Of a stretch of DNA of 49,916 nucleotides, positions 45,587-49,916 are shown in pieces. Source of the DNA: Christensenellaceae bacterium (lineage in GTDB: Bacteria > Bacillota > Clostridia > Christensenellales > DTU072); the NCBI GenBank assembly GCA_031259965.1, contig JAIRKT010000010.1, forward strand, positions 1 through 49,916, read 5' to 3'. The notes beneath the pieces are model-generated. The model searched no databases, had not been told where the DNA came from, and saw only the letters and a program-made list of their open reading frames with translations. Numbering within the stretch: position 1 is the stretch's first letter; each line of letters opens with the position of its first letter. The translations under genes and the position numbers were made by a program.

Positions 45587-45598
45587 GGGGTTTTATTT

Positions 45599-46456
45599 AT
45601 GTTTGAAAAAATCATTGAATTTTTAACTACTGGTTATAACGCTGCTTATCTCGGTGGCGCGCTTGTAGTACTCGTGATAATATTAGTTTTGACAATAAGA
45701 TCTATAAAGAACACAATAAACTCAAAGAAAGTTGCGGAGACTGAATCTTTGGATGAATTTGCTGTGCTAGAAGAAAAAGATTTGTTAAATCATTATGAAG
45801 ACGAAATTGATTATAGTTACTTAACGGCGGATTTAGAAGACGAAGATGAGATAGTTGAAAAAAAGAAAAAAGAGCCTCCCAAAATCCCTCTTGTTAATGA
45901 AACTGCTGATGTGTTAGTTGAATTAAAACCAATAGCACCTAAAGAAAAACCACTTAAGATAGTAGAAGAAATTAAACTAGCAAGACAAGAATATTCTTTT
46001 GATGATTCGGATAGCTTTGAAGATTATTTTCTAAATTTTGATGGGACTATACTAGTTTATCCTGACTTTGCATGCAAATACAGAGCAAGATACATATCAC
46101 CTACAGGTCAGGCTATAGCTCACACTCCAGATGTGTATGACAGAAATCTTTTAGACAAAATCATTAATTCTATAAATACTATAGCACCCATAGCGACATT
46201 AACAGATTTAAATGGACCATCCGAATTTAGGAGTTACACGAAACCTGAATTTGCACTATTTAAAGATAGTGATTCAAAAACAAGGTTTAAGTTGATTGCA
46301 GCTAATCTAGATGTTTTGCTAACGAGTAAGGGATATAACAACAAAGAAGAATGTTTAAAAGGTATAAAATCCTTGTTGCATGTTATATCAAAGCATAAGC
46401 TAAAGGAAGCGCATGAGAACAGATTTTTAAATGATATGCAGTTAAATGCAGTATAA
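45599..46456 (+). CDS. Membrane protein with C-terminal DUF1508 (YegP-like) domains
   Basis: The 285-residue protein has one N-terminal membrane helix (about 15-36) and an acidic, Lys/Glu-rich linker (about 45-130) that is probably cytoplasmic. The C-terminal 'EFALFKDSDSKTRFKLIAANLDVLLTSKGYNNKEECLKGIKSL' follows the DUF1508/UPF0339 pattern (RF-L-A-N...LTS-GY...C-GI-S). A preceding stretch ('GTILVYPDFACKYRARYISPTGQAIAHTPDVYDR') looks like a diverged first copy. The function of this domain is unknown. The linker resembles spacers in cell-division or envelope scaffold proteins, but that is only an impression. Confidence 0.75.
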   Translation: MFEKIIEFLTTGYNAAYLGGALVVLVIILVLTIRSIKNTINSKKVAETESLDEFAVLEEKDLLNHYEDEIDYSYLTADLEDEDEIVEKKKKEPPKIPLVNETADVLVELKPIAPKEKPLKIVEEIKLARQEYSFDDSDSFEDYFLNFDGTILVYPDFACKYRARYISPTGQAIAHTPDVYDRNLLDKIINSINTIAPIATLTDLNGPSEFRSYTKPEFALFKDSDSKTRFKLIAANLDVLLTSKGYNNKEECLKGIKSLLHVISKHKLKEAHENRFLNDMQLNAV

Positions 46457-46495
46457 AGAATAAGTTATGTTCAATTTTCAAGGAGGTTTGTTATT

Positions 46496-46870
46496 GTGAT
46501 ACATGAATCTGGTGAAGATTATCTTGAAACAATTTATATTTTAAACCTGGCCCGAAGTGATGTGCATGCTATTGACATAGCTAATGAACTCAATTTTTCA
46601 AAGCCATCAGTAACTCGTGCTCTTAAAATTCTCAAAGCCAGTGGGTATATTGTGATTGATGAAGAAAACCATATTACTTTCACTGAAGAAGGTTTGTCAA
46701 AAGCAAAAGACGTTTATGAGAGGCATTTAAACATAACAAAATTTCTCATGATATGTGGTGTTAGCGAGCCAATTGCCGCAAAAGACGCTTGTAAACTAGA
46801 ACACGATATAAGCATAGAAACTTATGAGAGAATCAAAGAGATAGTATCAAAAAACGCATTATCCATATAG
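46496..46870 (+). CDS. DtxR/MntR-family metal-dependent transcriptional repressor
   Basis: The 124-residue protein has the DtxR layout: N-terminal winged helix ('SGEDYLETIYILNLARSDVHAIDIANELNFSKPSVTRALKILKASGYI') and dimerisation helices with metal-ligand candidates ('ERHLNITKFLMICGVSEPIAAKDACKLEHDIS', with H, E, C and H). It lacks the SH3-like third domain, as in MntR. It should repress metal uptake or homeostasis genes when Mn or Fe is bound; no target is adjacent. The start is GTG, nine bases after a perfect AGGAGG. Confidence 0.92.
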   Translation: MIHESGEDYLETIYILNLARSDVHAIDIANELNFSKPSVTRALKILKASGYIVIDEENHITFTEEGLSKAKDVYERHLNITKFLMICGVSEPIAAKDACKLEHDISIETYERIKEIVSKNALSI

Positions 46871-47127
46871 AATGAAATTTTAAAAACCATTAAAAATCAT
46901 AAACTGAATTCAAATATAGAGTGCTATTTTAAACAAATAGCCAAAATTAAGTCTTTTAAATCGGTGTATTAAGTGTTGTTTGATCCAATAATTGCATTTG
47001 AAATTTTACGTTGCACCTTAGGCAGAGTTGGAATATATCTTTTTGTTTTCCTTTGAATAGAATTTTATGTATTGCTTTTAGCTGATTGAATCTTTAAATC
47101 CACAATATAAAATTCGAGATTTTTTTT
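46871..47127 (+). other. Gap before the second peptidase/ABC cluster
   Basis: AT-rich, with no ORF, tRNA or clear terminator. The cluster promoter follows at 47128. Confidence 0.5.
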
Positions 47128-47156
47128 TTGACAACTTCTAAAGTGCTTGTTATAAT
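47128..47156 (+). promoter_or_regulatory. Consensus promoter of the second peptidase/ABC cluster
   Basis: TTGACA, a 17-base spacer and TATAAT, a perfect match, about 30 bases before a GAGGG ribosome binding site. Confidence 0.9.
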
Positions 47157-47192
47157 ATTTGCATTAAAAATACATAAAGAGGGAAATAATTA

Positions 47193-47502
47193 ATGTTATC
47201 AAACATAGTATATGACACACACACATTGTTTTTAGAAGATCAAAAATTAAAAATTTTAATTCTAAAAAAAAGAGGTCGTTGATTTTCTTTCAAGTTTTCT
47301 GATTTTTCTTTTTACTTTTATCTTAATATACGACTTTATAGTTTTTCCTCAAATCACAACTGGAACCTCTGATGACATTTTAGAAAATTCTTATCTCGTT
47401 TCGTCATATGTTGAAAACATGTATAAAGGCAAAAAAGATTTTAGCATTAAGTCTATCATGTATAAGATAATTCCTAGCCCAAACATACTCAAGCGAAAAT
47501 GA
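47193..47502 (+). pseudogene. Frameshifted N-terminal part of the cysteine peptidase (membrane anchor)
   Basis: An ATG at 47193, nine bases after GAGGG and downstream of a perfect promoter, opens a frame 'MLSNIVYDTHTLFLED' that stops after 29 codons. Just past the A8 tract (47264-47271) another frame, which lacks any start codon of its own, continues 'EVVDFLSSFLIFLFTFILIYDF', a membrane helix, then 'DILENSYLVSSYVENMYKGKKDFS' up to a TGA at 47500. That TGA overlaps the peptidase ATG (AAAATGA). Loss of one A (or gain of two) in A8, and gain of one A in AAAA at 47496-47499, would join all three parts into one anchored peptidase of about 290 residues. Mutation, sequencing indels or slippage could each explain it. 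Confidence 0.7.
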
Positions 47503-48065
47503 ATAAATACTACAATAATTATTATAGTTTAAATAGCATTTCGTCTGTAGAGGGTACTTGTTCTGAAGTAGCGACGACTTTATTAATGAAGTCACATAAA
47601 GCAAACTCAAATAATGATGAATATATTTTTCGCACGATAATGAATATAACAGTAGATAACAATTATTGGCAAAAAGATCTCAAAGATAGTAAAAACACAG
47701 GCACAAGATCTGACAAGATTGATTCTCTAGTAACCAAAACTTTCTCATTCTGGGGTTCCAAGAAGAAAGGTAATAATGATCACTTGAATATTTATTCCAC
47801 TATAACTAGCAATATAAACAATGGAAAAACTACAATTTTGTCATGTTCAAATCACAGTATGCATGCTGTTGGATATACAGAGTATACAGTTACTTACAAA
47901 ACAAAAGTGGTATGTTTTTATATACCAACGACTAGCGTTGTGAAGTTTGTAATAGTTAATGATGGGTGGCATAGTGTGACAAACAATGCAGATAATAAGC
48001 AGTATTCATACTATCCAGCTGATCTAATATCGGCTACCCAATTTGCTTTAACAAAGGTAGCATAA
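47499..48065 (+). CDS. Papain-like (C39-type) cysteine peptidase domain
   Basis: The 188-residue reading frame has the Cys-His-Asn layout of C39-like peptidases: 'SVEGTCSEVATTLLM' (Cys21), 'SNHSMHAVGYTEYTV' (His122), and 'VIVNDGWHS' (Asn154/Asp155). The ATG overlaps the stop of the preceding fragment (ATGA), so it could be translated by coupling, but without that fragment it has no signal or anchor, which is unusual for this family. C39-like enzymes cleave leader peptides or act as bacteriocin or surface proteases. The next gene starts one base before its stop, and an ABC ATPase follows, suggesting a processing/export or immunity module. Confidence 0.72.
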   Translation: MNKYYNNYYSLNSISSVEGTCSEVATTLLMKSHKANSNNDEYIFRTIMNITVDNNYWQKDLKDSKNTGTRSDKIDSLVTKTFSFWGSKKKGNNDHLNIYSTITSNINNGKTTILSCSNHSMHAVGYTEYTVTYKTKVVCFYIPTTSVVKFVIVNDGWHSVTNNADNKQYSYYPADLISATQFALTKVA

Positions 48066-48766
48066 TGAATTTACATAATATATTAAAAAACAAGAGCCTT
48101 ATTTTTTTAATAACAATAATATTGATTATTTCCATAGGTATAACATGTTATTTTGTATTAATTTCAATGAAAAAGGACGTTACCATAATGAGTTTTGATA
48201 GCAAGGTTTCATTGTCATTTGGCAAACGAAAAGTAGGGAAAATTACTGTTGATAATCATTTTAAAAAAATTAGTTTTGCTGTGAAGGATGACTTGATTGA
48301 TGAGATAATTAATTCAGAATATGTGATCGCGACTTATGAAGAATCAAACAACATCACATTACTACTATCATACAAAGGCTATTTTTTTATAGCGGATTGT
48401 GATCGAGTATATTCTGCAGTTCGAATTTCAAATGGATTTGGTGAGGTGTACCTTAGTAGGACTACAGATTCATTTGTGCCTTTTTTGAGATATGCACAAA
48501 TAGATTTAACAGATAATGGAGAAATGGCTGACTATAATTTTTTCAGTTGGAATGAGTTAATGTTTGCTGATGATTTTGAGTCACTAGCTCGTTTATATAA
48601 TAAGCTAGATAGTGGTTATTTGAGGAGCATTAACGAGGATGATAAAACGATTCTACTTAATTGTTACCAAAAAGAGCCTGAAAATCGTATTAGTGAAAGT
48701 TTTGCATTAAAAATCGTTTGTCAAGCTGAAGGCGTTGATTTTGAGGTGGAGTATTTAACTAAATGA
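48065..48766 (+). CDS. Anchored extracytoplasmic protein of the second ABC cluster
   Basis: The 233-residue protein has one N-terminal membrane helix (about 13-34, 'LIFLITIILIISIGITCYFVLI') and a soluble, presumably external, domain with several beta-strand-like stretches ('NNITLLLSYKGYFFIADCDRVYSAVRIS', 'FGEVYLSRTTDSFVPFLRYAQI'). I recognise no family. It overlaps the peptidase stop by one base and the ATPase start by four, so it is part of the same translation unit and may be an accessory or substrate-binding part of the transporter. Confidence 0.75.
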   Translation: MNLHNILKNKSLIFLITIILIISIGITCYFVLISMKKDVTIMSFDSKVSLSFGKRKVGKITVDNHFKKISFAVKDDLIDEIINSEYVIATYEESNNITLLLSYKGYFFIADCDRVYSAVRISNGFGEVYLSRTTDSFVPFLRYAQIDLTDNGEMADYNFFSWNELMFADDFESLARLYNKLDSGYLRSINEDDKTILLNCYQKEPENRISESFALKIVCQAEGVDFEVEYLTK

Positions 48767-49608
48767 ACGATCAAAATATATTAACTTTGAATAATGTTTT
48801 TAAGTCGTACTCCGAGAATGAGGTATTATTGGGGCTTTCTCTAAATCTAAATGAAGGTGAGTGCGTAGGAATTGTAGGAAAAAACGGATCTGGCAAAACC
48901 ACGCTCCTTCGCATAATCGCAGGCCTTTTATTGCACTTCAGTGGATATGTTAATAGACATGGGAAGGTTGTATCTGCACTAATAGAAGCACCTGCATTTA
49001 TAAACGAGTTTACAGGCAGAGAAAACATTGAATATTTTCTTCCCAAAAAATACCAGACTCACGCAATTAGCCTAGCAAAGAGTTTAGATGTCAACGAATA
49101 CCTAGACAAACCAGTGCGTGCTTTTTCACAAGGAATGCGTCAAAAACTGGCTTTATCCATTGTGTTTGCTCGAGATACAGATATTATATTATTAGATGAG
49201 CCATTTAATTCAATTGATATTGAATCGAGTAATCGTATAATTGAATTAATTAACAATTCTAAAGATAAAGGCAAAGGCATAATAGTTGTTACGCATAACA
49301 TCTCTAAAATAGATACTTATTGTGATAAGGTTTTGTCGCTCGAATCTGGAATATTAAAATTATCAGATAAAACTAGAAATATTGACCAGCAGAAATATAA
49401 AATACAATTTTCTTTAGAAGATGATTTCTTGCAGGCACAAACTCTGTTGGGAGAATACATATTAGAGGCTGATTCAATAACAAAAAATACTCTAACAGTA
49501 ACATTTCTAAATGGTGGTTTGGCTAGTATCTTAAAAAAGTTGTCAACCTGTAATATTTTAAATATTGTTGAAATTAAATTTAATTCTGAAGGTGGTGAAA
49601 ATGGTTAA
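48763..49608 (+). CDS. ABC transporter ATP-binding protein (BcrA/ABC-2 type)
   Basis: The 281-residue ATPase is complete: Walker A 'GIVGKNGSGKTTLLRII', Q-loop region near 'SALIEAPAFINEFTGRENIEYF', signature 'FSQGMRQKLALSIVFA', Walker B 'DIILLDEPFNSID' and H-loop 'VVTHNIS'. The Q-loop/helical region resembles BcrA-like drug and lantibiotic self-protection transporters of the ABC-2 class. A C-terminal domain of about 70 residues follows. It energises the permease whose gene overlaps its 3' end by eight bases. Confidence 0.93.
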   Translation: MNDQNILTLNNVFKSYSENEVLLGLSLNLNEGECVGIVGKNGSGKTTLLRIIAGLLLHFSGYVNRHGKVVSALIEAPAFINEFTGRENIEYFLPKKYQTHAISLAKSLDVNEYLDKPVRAFSQGMRQKLALSIVFARDTDIILLDEPFNSIDIESSNRIIELINNSKDKGKGIIVVTHNISKIDTYCDKVLSLESGILKLSDKTRNIDQQKYKIQFSLEDDFLQAQTLLGEYILEADSITKNTLTVTFLNGGLASILKKLSTCNILNIVEIKFNSEGGENG

Positions 49609-49916
49609 TGAGTTTAAACGAATAATCAACAGCAAAGGAACGATGATAATAGTAAATTTTCTCATTATCTTGCTATTTGTTTTGATTTGCAGTTATGCTT
49701 TTGATACGGCTCCGCGATCTGGTTTTGCTTACAAAAAATACACTTCTTTTGATGAATTAAAATCCAACATAAGCGATGTGCAGAATGAAATTGAAATGTT
49801 CAAAGAAAACCAAATAGATGATCCAGAAACACTCGCAATTTATCAAAAAAGGATCATGGTAGGCAAGTTTTTACTAGAAAATGAAATTGAATACGATTAT
49901 TTGAGTTTTAAAGTGA
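49601..49916 (+). CDS. ABC-2-type permease, truncated by window end
   Basis: Not in the ORF track because no stop is reached. From ATG 49601, overlapping the ATPase gene by eight bases, 105 codons read 'MVNEFKRIINSKGTM', then a membrane helix ('IIVNFLIILLFVLICSYAF', residues about 16-34), then a polar region rich in Glu and Lys ('SFDELKSNISDVQNEIEMF') that would be external. A helix followed by a large external loop is typical of the first part of ABC-2 permeases. The rest lies outside the window. Confidence 0.8.
   Translation, partial: MVNEFKRIINSKGTMIIVNFLIILLFVLICSYAFDTAPRSGFAYKKYTSFDELKSNISDVQNEIEMFKENQIDDPETLAIYQKRIMVGKFLLENEIEYDYLSFKV

Overview
The window is AT-rich and typical of a low-GC Gram-positive bacterium, probably an uncultured gut-type Clostridia/Christensenellales-like lineage (inferred from gene content, not searched). 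Supporting signs are AGGAGG-type ribosome binding sites, TTGACA-17-TATAAT promoters, lipoboxes, an infC-rpmI-rplT operon, paired ATP- and PPi-dependent phosphofructokinases, and no outer-membrane genes.

Layout. (1) 0-1.4 kb: 3' part of an IS1634/IS4-type transposase, cut by the window edge. (2) 1.6-13.4 kb, minus strand: a surface-glycan locus (two GT4s, one GT2, a Gtf3-like transferase, a Wzy-like polymerase and an unusual CDP-alcohol transferase/cytidylyltransferase fusion) running into murC, a small ORF, murG and an anchored protein. (3) 13.6-19.1 kb, minus: ilvB-ilvN-ridA-ilvC-ilvD, preceded by a 32-codon leader peptide almost entirely Ile/Val/Leu in its core and a terminator/antiterminator pair. 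(4) 19.2-20.7 kb, minus: AbiEi/AbiEii type IV toxin-antitoxin. (5) 21.1-22.7 kb, plus: a foreign-looking AlbA_2 (Schlafen-like) gene between 19-bp direct repeats. (6) 23-32 kb, plus: lysophospholipase-like hydrolase, GLUG-repeat lipoprotein, thrS, a small membrane protein and a large anchored surface protein. (7) 32.2-35.4 kb, minus: metallopeptidase lipoprotein, MacB-type ATPase and FtsX-like permease, with single-base frameshifts in A-tracts of the first two. (8) 36.3-46.9 kb, plus: housekeeping block infC (AUU start), rpmI, rplT, TrmH-family methyltransferase, yebC, proA, pfkA, pfp, an anchored protein, typA, a DUF1508-like membrane protein and a DtxR-type regulator. (9) 47.1 kb to the end: a second peptidase/ABC transporter cluster, again with apparent frameshifts in A-tracts, running off the window.

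How the genes fit together. The ilv operon makes the branched-chain amino acids and appears to sense their supply by ribosome stalling on the leader peptide. The glycan genes probably build a phospho-alcohol-decorated surface polymer beside peptidoglycan precursor synthesis. The two peptidase/ABC modules look like parallel accessory systems.

The strongest leads are the near-leaderless ilv attenuator, the triple-domain CDP-alcohol enzyme with a degenerate nucleotidyltransferase copy, the recurrent A-tract frameshifts confined to the two peptidase/ABC clusters, the AlbA_2 cassette between direct repeats, and a 53-bp dispersed repeat. All family assignments are from motif reading; no database search was run.
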